A program made the position numbers and the translations under genes. The notes under the pieces are model-generated. The model saw only the letters and a list, made by a program, of their open reading frames with translations. It searched no databases and was not told the origin of the DNA. Source: Poriferisocius sp965200775 (GTDB lineage: Bacteria; Actinomycetota; Acidimicrobiia; Acidimicrobiales; Bin134). From it: a DNA stretch of 64,000 bases. The stretch is taken from the NCBI GenBank assembly GCA_965200775.1, contig OZ241383.1, forward strand, positions 2,790,001 through 2,854,000, read 5' to 3'. Each line of letters begins with the position of its first letter. Positions within the stretch are counted from its first letter, which is position 1. This document shows positions 33,217 to 41,696 of the stretch, piece after piece.

Positions 33217-33774
33217 TCAGCCGGGGGGCACTACCGGGGCGATGTCCAGGTCGGCGTAGGTCAGCACCGGGAAGTACGGCACCCCCAGAGCCTTGAAGAG
33301 GCGCCGGGCGGTGTCGCCCCGATCCACCACCGTGGCCGCCGCGACCACCGTTGCGCCGGTTTCGCGCACCGCTTCGTACGCCTTTTCGGCCGAGCCTCCG
33401 GTGGTGGTCACGTCCTCCAGCAGCAGCACCCGGCTGCCCGGACCAATGGGCGTTCCCTCGATGAGCCGGTTGGTGCCCCGGTTCTTCGGGGCCTTGCGAA
33501 CCGAGAACCAGCTACATCCCGCCTCGGCAGCAATGCCCACCGCCAGCGGATCGGCGCCCATGGTCATCCCTCCGGCCACGTCGAAACCGATGTCCGCATC
33601 CCGAACCCGCTCGATGATGGCCCGGCACGCGGTGCGGAGGTCCTCCCACCGGCACAGGGCCAGCTTGCCGTCGATGAAATCGCTCGACATGGCCCCGCAC
33701 GCCAGCTCCACCGGCTCGTCCAACCGCCGCATCCCCTGGTTCCTGATGATCTCAACCAGCGACTTTTCGGCCAC
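33217..33774 (-). CDS. pyrE: Orotate phosphoribosyltransferase
   Basis: 185 residues; makes orotidine 5'-phosphate from orotate and PRPP. The PRPP motif is VLLLEDVTTTGGSAEKAYE; FDVAGGMTMGADPLA is the ribose-phosphate loop and KAPKNRGTNRLIEG the flexible catalytic hood with Lys residues. It is slightly short but complete. Start is GTG. It stands apart from other pyrimidine genes. Confidence 0.88.
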   Translation of the reverse strand: MAEKSLVEIIRNQGMRRLDEPVELACGAMSSDFIDGKLALCRWEDLRTACRAIIERVRDADIGFDVAGGMTMGADPLAVGIAAEAGCSWFSVRKAPKNRGTNRLIEGTPIGPGSRVLLLEDVTTTGGSAEKAYEAVRETGATVVAAATVVDRGDTARRLFKALGVPYFPVLTYADLDIAPVVPPG

Positions 33775-33851
33775 GTCGCCATCCTAACCAGGGCTATTGT
33801 CAACCGGCCTGCCGCCCGGATGTCTGCGAGACGGTGAATGATGGAAATATA

Positions 33852-33879
33852 TTGACTCATCACTAGACAGCACTAAATA
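33852..33879 (+). promoter_or_regulatory. Putative promoter in an A+T-rich patch
   Basis: TTGACT (33852-33857) and TAAATA (33874-33879) are separated by 16 bp in an unusually A+T-rich stretch, 19 bp before the ATG at 33898. Confidence 0.4.
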
Positions 33880-33897
33880 GATTTTGCTACCTTGCCG

Positions 33898-34836
33898 ATG
33901 GCTTCCCCTCCAATCAACCTGCGCGATGGGAGAAGTATCGTGCCTGCTTCAACTTCAACCTGTACCTGGGCCCCATGGTGGACCCCCAATGAACGACGCC
34001 GCTTCCTCGGCCATGTGGAAGCGGTGGTTCAAGCCCGGTTCGGCCAGTACACCATCGATGAGGTGGATGGGATGGTCTCGGTCAAGACCATGGAATGCGT
34101 CCTCGAACTGTCCAACCTAGCCCAAACCTGCCGAGCGGCCGACCCCTCCGAGTGGAGGCTGATCGTTTACAGTCACATCGCCCGGCTCGACGACTTCGCT
34201 CCCGAGGCCCTGGCCGACCGCCTCATGGACTACCAACAGGTCCAATCCGACCTGCGGATCAGGGTGGTCAGCGGTCACCACCTGGTTCACGTGGACGCGG
34301 TGTGCGACCCCCTCCCGCTGGGGCTCTTCGCTTACCTCTCGGTGGACATGGACGGGGCCTCCTGCCCGGTGGACCGCAGCTACTTCGACAACTGGGGTAT
34401 GGAGCACGGCGAGGTGATGGCGTTGGCGCTGGCCAACACGCTGATGGCCGAACCGCTGGCCACCGACGAGGAGTTCGATCTGCCGGGCCGGTTCCTGGTG
34501 CTATCAGGGGACTCACTGTTCGTATCCGGGCACCTGCTGGACTTCGCCGGAACGATTCCCGATGTCGGTCCGCTGGGCGCGGTGGTAACGGTTCCCGCTG
34601 CTCACACTGTGATGGTCTGCCCCGTGGAGCTCGACGAGCAGTTCGTTGACAACTCGGCCTCCATGCTGGCCGCCGGGTACATGCGCTTTCTGGCCGGACC
34701 CAACTCGGTCAGCCCCAACGCCCTGTGGTGGCGGCCCGACCAACCGCTTACCGGGTTCGCCCGAATGGACAACCAGAGCTTCGAGCTGGTCGTCCCCGAG
34801 CCGCTCCGGTCCCTACTGCGAGCCGACCCCGCCTAG
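33898..34836 (+). CDS. Hypothetical protein
   Basis: 312 residues, not recognised. It seems soluble and acidic, with mixed alpha/beta character. Segments such as FGQYTIDEVDGMVSVK, FLVLSGDSLFVSGHLLDF and AVVTVPAAHTVMVCPVE, and the tail SPNALWWRPDQPLTGF, are distinctive enough to be conserved, but I cannot name a family. No signal peptide. Codon use fits the genome, so it is a real gene. It is not obviously linked to pyrE or the P450. Confidence 0.65.
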   Translation: MASPPINLRDGRSIVPASTSTCTWAPWWTPNERRRFLGHVEAVVQARFGQYTIDEVDGMVSVKTMECVLELSNLAQTCRAADPSEWRLIVYSHIARLDDFAPEALADRLMDYQQVQSDLRIRVVSGHHLVHVDAVCDPLPLGLFAYLSVDMDGASCPVDRSYFDNWGMEHGEVMALALANTLMAEPLATDEEFDLPGRFLVLSGDSLFVSGHLLDFAGTIPDVGPLGAVVTVPAAHTVMVCPVELDEQFVDNSASMLAAGYMRFLAGPNSVSPNALWWRPDQPLTGFARMDNQSFELVVPEPLRSLLRADPA

Positions 34837-34921
34837 GAGCACAGCGCCGGGGTTGAACTCACTGCTCGAATCCGTCCGCTTGTCGAGTCCCGACAGGTTG
34901 GGCCGAGGGCGGGCCGATCGC

Positions 34922-36214
34922 CTAAGCGGCCAAGCGGACTCGCTGGTGCTTGATGGCACCGAGGTGGAGATGTCCGTGGCGGTCGGGCTCGCCGACCAGT
35001 TCCAGGCGGGGCAGTAAGGGAAGTACGGCTCGAAGCATGGCCCGCAACTCCCAGCGGGCCAGGTTGGCCCCCAGGCAGAAGTGGACTCCATGGCCGAACG
35101 CCATGTGGTGGTTCGGGTCACGACCCACATCGAACCGGTATGGATCGTCGAAGACCGCTTCATCCCGGTTGGCCGACGGGTAGAACACCCCCACGGTGTC
35201 GCCCTCCCGGATTACCCGGCCGTGGCGCTCCACATCGGCGGTGGCGGTGCGAGCGAACTGGATAACCGGCGAGGTCCACCGCAGAATCTCCTCCACCGCG
35301 GGCTCGATCAACGACGGGTCGGCCAGCAGGCGCTCGATCTGCTCGGGGTTCTCCAGCAAAGCGGTCAAGCCACTGGTGGTGGCGTTGCGGGTGGTCTCGT
35401 TGCCGGCACCCAGCAGCAGCATGAGATAGCCGCTGAGCTGCTGGTTAGAAAGCGGGCAGCCTTCCACCTCGCCACCCACCACCGCGCCGGCTAGGTCGTC
35501 GCGGGGCTCCACCCAGCAGTCTTGGATCACCGAGGCGAGGTAGGCGTTGAACTCCTTGCTCTTGCGGAACTTGAGGTCGTCCAGAGTTTCGCCCGGTTCG
35601 GCCCAGCGAAGGTTCTCCTCGTCGTTGAACGCCATCTCGGTGAACTGGTGAACCTTCGACCAGTCGTCGATCGGCAGGCCCATGAGGTCGCAGATGGTGG
35701 CCAGCGGCAGCTTCACCGCGTAGTCCAGCACCAGGTCGGCCTCACCGTCTTGCTCCAGGATGGCTTCCAGTTCGGCCGTGAACCGGGCCGCGTACTGGTC
35801 GAGATGGTCCTCGTGTTGGCGCATGGCCCGAGGGGTGAACCGACGAGCGGTAAGGAGCCGGAACTTGGTATGGCGAGGCCTGTCCATGAACACCATGTCC
35901 ATCGGCTCGTCCTGATCCCACCCTAGCAAGGCGAGCCGCCTGGCCCGTCGCTCCCACATGCCCCGATCCTCCTCGATTGAGGCCAGGCGCAAGCGGGGGC
36001 CGCCGTTGATGAACAGTTTGTCGTTGGAGGACACCCAGTGGATGTCTTCGTAACGGGTGATGGCCCAGAACGGCTCGATGTCGTCACGCTCGTACCAGAA
36101 CACCGGAGCCTCGGCTCGCAGCAGGTCCCAGTCGGCCCAGGGGTACCCGTGGTCTCGGTAACGGTCGGTGGAGTGGATGTCGATCTCGTCGAACGAGACC
36201 GCCGGCAAGATCAT
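34922..36214 (-). CDS. Cytochrome P450
   Basis: 430 residues, soluble bacterial class I type. I-helix LLLGAGNETTRNA with the acid-alcohol pair, K-helix ExxR in EILRWTSP, and the heme loop MAFGHGVHFCLGANLAR with Cys380. It needs ferredoxin and reductase; a ferredoxin gene lies at 47723. It is followed on the same strand side by the thiolase/DUF35 pair upstream. Substrate unknown. Confidence 0.92.
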   Translation of the reverse strand: MILPAVSFDEIDIHSTDRYRDHGYPWADWDLLRAEAPVFWYERDDIEPFWAITRYEDIHWVSSNDKLFINGGPRLRLASIEEDRGMWERRARRLALLGWDQDEPMDMVFMDRPRHTKFRLLTARRFTPRAMRQHEDHLDQYAARFTAELEAILEQDGEADLVLDYAVKLPLATICDLMGLPIDDWSKVHQFTEMAFNDEENLRWAEPGETLDDLKFRKSKEFNAYLASVIQDCWVEPRDDLAGAVVGGEVEGCPLSNQQLSGYLMLLLGAGNETTRNATTSGLTALLENPEQIERLLADPSLIEPAVEEILRWTSPVIQFARTATADVERHGRVIREGDTVGVFYPSANRDEAVFDDPYRFDVGRDPNHHMAFGHGVHFCLGANLARWELRAMLRAVLPLLPRLELVGEPDRHGHLHLGAIKHQRVRLAA

Positions 36215-36312
36215 GAGTTGTCCCCCCGCTCTGTTCTGTCAGCGAACCCTCAAGAGCATGGCAGACAAGACCATCTCGGTTCTACCTTCCCTGCTGGGAG
36301 GTGTCTGGCCGC

Positions 36313-36747
36313 TTAGCCGGCCGGTCCATCGTCGGCCGCTCGGAACTTGATGAGGGTGATCTCGTCGGTGGCGTCCTCGAACACCGCTTCCACGGCCAGG
36401 CCGCACGAGATGTCGGCGTTGTCGACACCCACCAGGTTGGAGTACACCATCGGCCCTTCCTTCAACTCCACCAGCACCACGTTGTAGGGCAGCTCGGCCT
36501 CGAACGACGAGATGTAGGGCTGGCGCATCAGGGTGAAGCCCCACACCGTGCCGCGCCCCGAGGCCTCAACCCACCCACGGTCGAACGACAGGCACGACGG
36601 GCACGACGCATAGGGCGGGAACCACCGGTAACCGCAAGCCCTGCACTGTGGCAGCACGAAGCGGTGTCGGCGGGCCGCGGCCCAGAACTCCCGGTCCTCC
36701 TCGGTCACGGTGGGTAGTGGCTTGGCGTAGCCCCCTTCACTGCTCAT
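36313..36747 (-). CDS. DUF35 OB-fold/zinc-ribbon protein
   Basis: 144 residues from ATG 36747. The zinc ribbon CRACGYRWFPPYASCPSC (four Cys) is followed by an OB fold starting GRGTVWGFTLMRQPY. DUF35 proteins bind acyl-CoA and form complexes with thiolase-like partners, as in the ChsH2-Ltp2 aldolase of steroid side-chain degradation. The ATG overlaps the thiolase stop by four bases, so the two form one unit. A longer frame to 37020 is only a shadow of the thiolase gene. Confidence 0.87.
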   Translation of the reverse strand: MSSEGGYAKPLPTVTEEDREFWAAARRHRFVLPQCRACGYRWFPPYASCPSCLSFDRGWVEASGRGTVWGFTLMRQPYISSFEAELPYNVVLVELKEGPMVYSNLVGVDNADISCGLAVEAVFEDATDEITLIKFRAADDGPAG

Positions 36748-37892
36748 AGCACACCGTCTCGGCACAGCAGCGTGGCTCCGGGCAACGCCGAAAGGCACCA
36801 GTACAACGACCAGTCGCAGTCGGGTACCTGGCGCTCGCCGGCTTGGCCTCGAAGCTGGCGTACCGCCTCGGCATGCTGGTTCCACCCCTGGAGGTAGGCC
36901 TCGCTCAGCATCCCCCCACTGGTGTTCACCGGCAGCTCCCCGCCCAGCCCGATGCGGCCGTTCTGCACCCACTCCAACCCTTGGCCAAGGGGAGCGAAAC
37001 CGAACCCCTCGAGCCCCCACAGCACCGTCACGCTGAAGTTGTCGTACACCTGCAGGCAGTCGATGTCGTTAACCGTCACCCCCAGCGGGTCGAACAGGTC
37101 GGCCTTCATCGATCGGCACGCTTCCTCCCAGAACCCCAGGTCCACGTACCACTCTCGGAAGTTGGCCCGCCCCGCGGTGCCGGCGATCAGCACCGGGGGA
37201 TGGGCCAGGTCTCGGGCCCGCTCGGCGGTGGTCACCACGTAGGCCACAGCGCCATCGTTGACCAGGCAGTAGTCGAACAGCCGCAGCGGTTGGGCAATGT
37301 AGCGGGCGTCCAGGTAGTCGTCGATGGTCATCTCGCCCTGCATGATGGCCACAGGGTTCATCCGGGCGTGGGAGCGGATAGCCACCGGGATGGCCCCCAA
37401 TTGCTCCTCGGTTCCCCCGTACTGCGCCTGGTAGCGGGTAAACGCCAGCGAGTACTGCGCGCCCGGCGAGGCCATGCCGTAGATCGTGTCGTACAGCAGC
37501 CCCTGGGGTTGGGCGCCGAACTTGGTGCCCTGGGTGCGGAACGCCACAGAGTTGAAGAGCACCACGTAGTTGGCCAGCCCGTGATGGACGGCGGTCGCTG
37601 CGTGCATCAGCGCCGTCGCGCACATGCGCCCGGCCTGGGGGTAGTCCACCACGAACCGCACATCGGTGAGCCCGGTTCGGTAGGCCAGTGGCTCGTAGTG
37701 GGCCAACCCGCCGGTGATCAGGCCGTCGATCTGCGATTTGTCCAGCCCGGCGTCGGCAATGGCTTCGGCGATGGCTTCGGTGGCCAGTGCCTCACCTGTC
37801 CGATGGGGGTCAGAAGAGCGGTAGAGCCGGGCGAAGTCGCTGCCCCCGATGCCGACGATGGCCGTCTGGCCGGCAAAGTCCCGATCACTCAT
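36744..37892 (-). CDS. Thiolase-like lipid-transfer (SCP-x/Ltp2-type) protein
   Basis: 382 residues, thiolase fold: TAIVGIGGSDFARLY, YPQAGRMCATALMHAATAV, NDGAVAYVVTTAERARDL, YDNFSVTVLWGLEGFGF and GELPVNTSGGMLSEAYLQGW. The Cys in the nucleophile region is in an atypical setting, which fits Ltp-type retro-aldolases or non-decarboxylating thiolases rather than standard biosynthetic thiolase. Coupled to the DUF35 gene. Role in removing a side chain from a CoA ester is inference from the pair. Confidence 0.85.
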   Translation of the reverse strand: MSDRDFAGQTAIVGIGGSDFARLYRSSDPHRTGEALATEAIAEAIADAGLDKSQIDGLITGGLAHYEPLAYRTGLTDVRFVVDYPQAGRMCATALMHAATAVHHGLANYVVLFNSVAFRTQGTKFGAQPQGLLYDTIYGMASPGAQYSLAFTRYQAQYGGTEEQLGAIPVAIRSHARMNPVAIMQGEMTIDDYLDARYIAQPLRLFDYCLVNDGAVAYVVTTAERARDLAHPPVLIAGTAGRANFREWYVDLGFWEEACRSMKADLFDPLGVTVNDIDCLQVYDNFSVTVLWGLEGFGFAPLGQGLEWVQNGRIGLGGELPVNTSGGMLSEAYLQGWNQHAEAVRQLRGQAGERQVPDCDWSLYWCLSALPGATLLCRDGVL

Positions 37893-38036
37893 CGCCCAGC
37901 GACACTACCCGGGCCTGCCGCTTCTGCCGGTGGCGAAGGCTCCGCACAACCCCGCCGGCTCGACCCGGCCCAGTGGCATTTCTTTCGGCGACGGGCCGGG
38001 AGCATCTAGGGTCGGGGAGGGCGAAAGGGGAGTCCG

Positions 38037-38606
38037 ATGCAGATGGATCCGAACAAGACGTGGCGTCTGGTGGCCGAGCGGCTGGAGGGGGAAACCGATC
38101 CTCGCCGGCGCCATGTACTGAGCTTGGTGCTGGCTCATATGAAGTGTGAGGCCCAGGCCGACATCGAAGGGGTGGTCGCCACCCTCAGCGAGTCGCCCAG
38201 TTACGTGATCTGGTCCAATCCCGACGACCCCATCGCCAGCCCTGGGGGCTCCCGAGACGCCATCCGGGGCTTCTACGACCGCAGCATTGTGCAGACTGGG
38301 GCCCACCGGCTGGAATTCGACTGCGACCGGGTCATCGCCGACCACGACGCGGTGTTCACCGAGGGTGTGATGCGCATGGCCTATCCGGGCCGCACCCTGG
38401 CCGCCATGGGCATCGAGGTGCCCGACGAGGACGCCTACTACCTGGCTCAGACCCGTATGGCCATCGTCTGGCCGGTTGATCTCGACGACCCCGAGGCTCG
38501 GCTGTCCGGCGAGGAGGTCTACTCGGCGAGCGATCCCTTCGAGGGAGTGGCCGACCGGCCCATCAGCCTCGATCAGATAGCCCCCCTCGAGTTGGCCGGA
38601 GTCTGA
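38037..38606 (+). CDS. SnoaL/NTF2-like protein
   Basis: 189 residues with an NTF2-like cone fold suggested by the pattern HMKCEAQADIEGVVATL, then GSRDAIRGFYDRSIVQT and FDCDRVIADHDAVFTEGVM. Members range from cyclases and isomerases to binding proteins. A TAGGGT element and GGGGAG ribosome site precede the ATG. Divergent from the thiolase gene by 144 bp, which probably holds both promoters. Confidence 0.72.
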   Translation: MQMDPNKTWRLVAERLEGETDPRRRHVLSLVLAHMKCEAQADIEGVVATLSESPSYVIWSNPDDPIASPGGSRDAIRGFYDRSIVQTGAHRLEFDCDRVIADHDAVFTEGVMRMAYPGRTLAAMGIEVPDEDAYYLAQTRMAIVWPVDLDDPEARLSGEEVYSASDPFEGVADRPISLDQIAPLELAGV

Positions 38607-38693
38607 CTACGGGCCTTCTCGATTGAAAGCGGCGGAACGCTTGAGATCAGCGCATCAGAGGCGCGACAAAGACGAGACGGAGACAGAAGACCC

Positions 38694-39623
38694 ATGAAGT
38701 TTGCAGTGACGTATCCGATGGTGGCCCACCCCTGGGACCAGAAGCTGATCACCAAGCAGGGTCTGGTGGATTTCGCCCGCACCGCCGAGCAGTCCGGGTT
38801 CGACGGGTTGGGGTTCACCGACCACCCGTGCCCCACCGACCGCTGGTTGAAAGCCGGTGGCCACGATGCGGTGGACCCGTTCGCGGCGCTGGCCTTTTGC
38901 GCGGCGGTCACCGACCGGATCATGCTCATCCCCAACATCATCGTGGTGCCCTACCGCAACCCGTTCATCATGGCCAAGGCCATCGCCACCGTGGATGTCT
39001 TTTCCGACGGGAGGTTCATCCTGGCCACAGGCACCGGCTACCTCAAGGGCGAGTTCAAGGCCCTCGGCGTCGATTTCGCGCAGCGCAACCAGATCTTCGA
39101 CGAGGCCATCGAGGCCATGATCGGCATCTGGACCACCGACGACTTCGCCTACGAGGCAAGCACGTTCACCGCTCTGGGCCAGACTGCCAATCCCAAACCG
39201 GCCCAGAAGCCCCATCCCCCCATCTGGATCGGCGGTAACTCCAAGCAGGCCCGCCGCCGGGTGGCCGCTACCGCCAACGGCTGGACCCCGTTCCCAGCGC
39301 CCCGCCAGTTGGCCAGCACGGCCAAAACCCCACCCTTGGAGACTCTGGACGACTTGGCGGCCATGCTCGATGAGCTGTGGTCCTACGTGGACGAGGCGGG
39401 CCGCAACCCGGGCGACTTCGACATCAGCTACCTGAACCCGGCCGGCGGCAACCCCTCCACCGATGAGTTCGACGCCGAAGCTCACATCGCCGGTTTGGCC
39501 GACCTGGAAGCGTTGGGGGTGACGTGGATCACCGTCACCCTTCCCGGAGATGACTTCGAGGCAACGTTGGACACGATGCGTCGCTACGGAGAGACGGTGA
39601 TCGCCCCCACCCGGAGCCAATAG
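38694..39623 (+). CDS. LLM class F420-dependent oxidoreductase
   Basis: 309 residues, luciferase-like fold of the F420-dependent subgroup: FARTAEQSGFDGLGFTDH, IIVVPYRNPFIMAKAIATVD, FILATGTGYLKGEF, PHPPIWIGGNSKQARRR. It probably transfers hydride with coenzyme F420, common in Acidimicrobiia. The leader before the ATG is purine-rich (GAGACGGAGACAGAAG). Confidence 0.86.
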   Translation: MKFAVTYPMVAHPWDQKLITKQGLVDFARTAEQSGFDGLGFTDHPCPTDRWLKAGGHDAVDPFAALAFCAAVTDRIMLIPNIIVVPYRNPFIMAKAIATVDVFSDGRFILATGTGYLKGEFKALGVDFAQRNQIFDEAIEAMIGIWTTDDFAYEASTFTALGQTANPKPAQKPHPPIWIGGNSKQARRRVAATANGWTPFPAPRQLASTAKTPPLETLDDLAAMLDELWSYVDEAGRNPGDFDISYLNPAGGNPSTDEFDAEAHIAGLADLEALGVTWITVTLPGDDFEATLDTMRRYGETVIAPTRSQ

Positions 39624-39686
39624 GGTGCAGCCCGCTTAAACCCCAACATGTAGGAGCCGGCCCGGATGCCGAAAGCTGCGACTCGG

Positions 39687-39692
39687 TAGACT
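39687..39692 (+). promoter_or_regulatory. -10-like element before the DtxR-family gene
   Basis: TAGACT ends 7 nt before the ATG at 39700, again fitting a leaderless transcript. Confidence 0.35.
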
Positions 39693-39699
39693 TCCCGCC

Positions 39700-40371
39700 A
39701 TGGCTCAGTATCAAACCCCTGAGTGGCATCCGGCGTTCGAGGAATACTGCGAGACCATCTTCGAACTGGCCGAAGACGATGTCGATGTCATCCAGGCTCG
39801 GGTGGCCGAGCGTCTGGAAGTGTCCCGACCGGCGGTCTCGGAGATGATCCGCAAGATGGAGGCCGAGGGTCTGGTCTTCATCAAGGGTCGGACCATCGAG
39901 TTGTCCCCCGACGGGATGGATCTGGCCGAGCGTGTGGTGCGCCGCCACCGCCTGGCAGAGGTGTTCCTCACCCAGGTGTTGGGTCTCACCTGGGCCGATG
40001 CCCACGCCGAGGCCGGCAAGTGGGAGCACGTCATTTCTCCGCTGGTCGAGCAGGCCATGATGCGAGTGCTCGACGACCCCACCACCTGCCCTCACGGCAA
40101 CCCCATCCCCGGTTCGAACTACGTCGCCCCCAATGCTCGGGCCCTGGCCGAGGTCGGGGTTGGCCAGCGTTTCGTGGTTACCCGGATCACCGAGGAGCTG
40201 GAGTTCACCGATGGGCTGCTCGACTACCTGGAGAACTCCTCGGTGATTCCCGGTGCCGAGGGGGTTATCACCGCTTCATCGCCCGACGGCACCACCACGG
40301 TGGAGATCGAGGGCCACCATGTGGGCATCGGCGGTTTCGCCAGCGAGCGCATTTACGTCACCGCAGCCTGA
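39700..40371 (+). CDS. DtxR/MntR-family metal-dependent repressor
   Basis: 223 residues with the three DtxR domains: a winged HTH (VAERLEVSRPAVSEMIRKM), a dimerisation/metal domain (VVRRHRLAEVFL, WEHVISPLVEQAMM, CPHGNPIP) and a C-terminal SH3/FeoA-like domain (ITASSPDGTTTVEIEG). The His and Glu ligands of the primary site and the Cys of CPHGNPIP are present as in IdeR/DtxR. It should repress iron- or manganese-linked genes; no such genes adjoin it. Confidence 0.9.
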   Translation: MAQYQTPEWHPAFEEYCETIFELAEDDVDVIQARVAERLEVSRPAVSEMIRKMEAEGLVFIKGRTIELSPDGMDLAERVVRRHRLAEVFLTQVLGLTWADAHAEAGKWEHVISPLVEQAMMRVLDDPTTCPHGNPIPGSNYVAPNARALAEVGVGQRFVVTRITEELEFTDGLLDYLENSSVIPGAEGVITASSPDGTTTVEIEGHHVGIGGFASERIYVTAA

Positions 40372-40428
40372 CCCGGCCCCGAGTTCGACACTACGCAAAT
40401 GCAGGAAGCCGGCGTGGTGCTTAGCGTG

Positions 40429-40446
40429 GGTGCCGAAACCGGCACC
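40429..40446 (+). terminator. Hairpin downstream of the DtxR-family gene
   Basis: GGTGCCG and CGGCACC pair perfectly around AAAC. There is no T tract, so it may be a weak terminator or an RNA structural element. Confidence 0.4.
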
Positions 40447-40466
40447 GACCATCGGCGCGACATCAT

Positions 40467-40496
40467 TTCGGTCACCGAATCCCACCCCTATAGCCT
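40467..40496 (+). promoter_or_regulatory. Palindrome and -10-like element before the 40512 amidohydrolase
   Basis: TTCGGTCACCGAA (40467-40479) is a perfect palindrome around a central C. TAGCCT follows at 40491-40496, 15 nt before the ATG at 40512. The palindrome would overlap the -35 region, so it could be a repressor site. Confidence 0.4.
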
Positions 40497-40511
40497 CTCC
40501 CTGGAGCAAGA

Positions 40512-41696
40512 ATGAGCATCGACTACGACGTATACGACGCTGACAACCACCTGTACGAGCCGGTGGAGTCCTTCACCCGCCACCTCCCGGCGAGGTATCA
40601 CGGTGCCATCCGCTACGTGGAGGTGGACGGACGCACCAAGATCGCCATCAAGAACAAGATCAGCGAATACATTCCCAACCCAACGTTCGAGGTGGTGGCC
40701 CGTCCCGGCGCATGGGAGGAGTACCACCGGGGCAACAACCCCGACGGCAAAACCCTGCGGGAGTTGTCCGGCAAGCCCATCCGCTGCCTGCCTGCCTTCC
40801 GCAACCCCGACGACCGCATCAAGCTGCTCGACGAGCAAGGTGTGTACGGCACCCTGCTCTTCCCCACCCTGGCCTCCCTGCTCGAGGAGCGGATGAAGGA
40901 CGACATCGAGCTGACCCACGCTGCCATCGCTGCCTTCAACCGCTGGATGCTTGACGAATGGACGTTCAACTACCACGACCGCATCTTCCCCACGCCGATC
41001 ATCACCCTGCCCGACCCCCGCAAGGCCATAGAAGAGCTGGAGTGGTGCGTGGAGAACGGGGCCAGGGCGATTCTGGTCCGTCCCGCTCCGGTGCCAGGAG
41101 TCACCGGCTCCCGCTCCATGGGCCTGCCCGAGTTCGACGATTTCTGGACCGCAGTGGAACAGACCGGGATTCTGGTCGCCTGCCATGCATCCGATTCCGG
41201 CTACGACACCTACGCAAGCGATTGGGAGGGTGGCCGCGACGAATTTCTGCCGTTCAAGCCCTCCGCTTTCCGGTGGGTCATAAGCCATGGCCGTCCCATC
41301 TTCGACACCATCGCGGCAATGATCTGCCACGGCTTGTTCGAGCGCCATCCCAGCCTGCGGGTGGCCTCCATCGAGAACGGCTCCACCTGGGTTACCCCGC
41401 TGCTGGTGGAGTTGGGCGACGCCTACGGGAAGATGCCACAGGAGTTCGCCGAGGATCCGATCGACACCTTCCGTCGCCACATCTCCATCAGTCCGTTCTA
41501 CGAAGAGGACATTTCCGGTCTCATCAACCGTGTAGGCGTCGATCGGGTGTTGTTCGGCTCCGATTTTCCCCACCCTGAAGGTCTCGGCCGGCCCCTCGAC
41601 TTCGTCAGGGAAGTGGAGGACTGCCCGCTCGAAGACCAGCGCAAGGTAATGAGCAGCAACCTCAAGGAACTCCTGACCCTGCGGCCGGCATCATGA
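40512..41696 (+). CDS. Amidohydrolase family 2 protein
   Basis: 394 residues, close paralogue of the minus-strand gene at 27475 over its whole length. N-terminal YDADNHLYE, VACHASDSGYDTY in the middle and FGSDFPHPEG near the end supply the metal and acid residues. The kinase gene downstream begins four bases before its stop (ATGA). This amidohydrolase-kinase pairing occurs twice in the window. Confidence 0.87.
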   Translation: MSIDYDVYDADNHLYEPVESFTRHLPARYHGAIRYVEVDGRTKIAIKNKISEYIPNPTFEVVARPGAWEEYHRGNNPDGKTLRELSGKPIRCLPAFRNPDDRIKLLDEQGVYGTLLFPTLASLLEERMKDDIELTHAAIAAFNRWMLDEWTFNYHDRIFPTPIITLPDPRKAIEELEWCVENGARAILVRPAPVPGVTGSRSMGLPEFDDFWTAVEQTGILVACHASDSGYDTYASDWEGGRDEFLPFKPSAFRWVISHGRPIFDTIAAMICHGLFERHPSLRVASIENGSTWVTPLLVELGDAYGKMPQEFAEDPIDTFRRHISISPFYEEDISGLINRVGVDRVLFGSDFPHPEGLGRPLDFVREVEDCPLEDQRKVMSSNLKELLTLRPAS

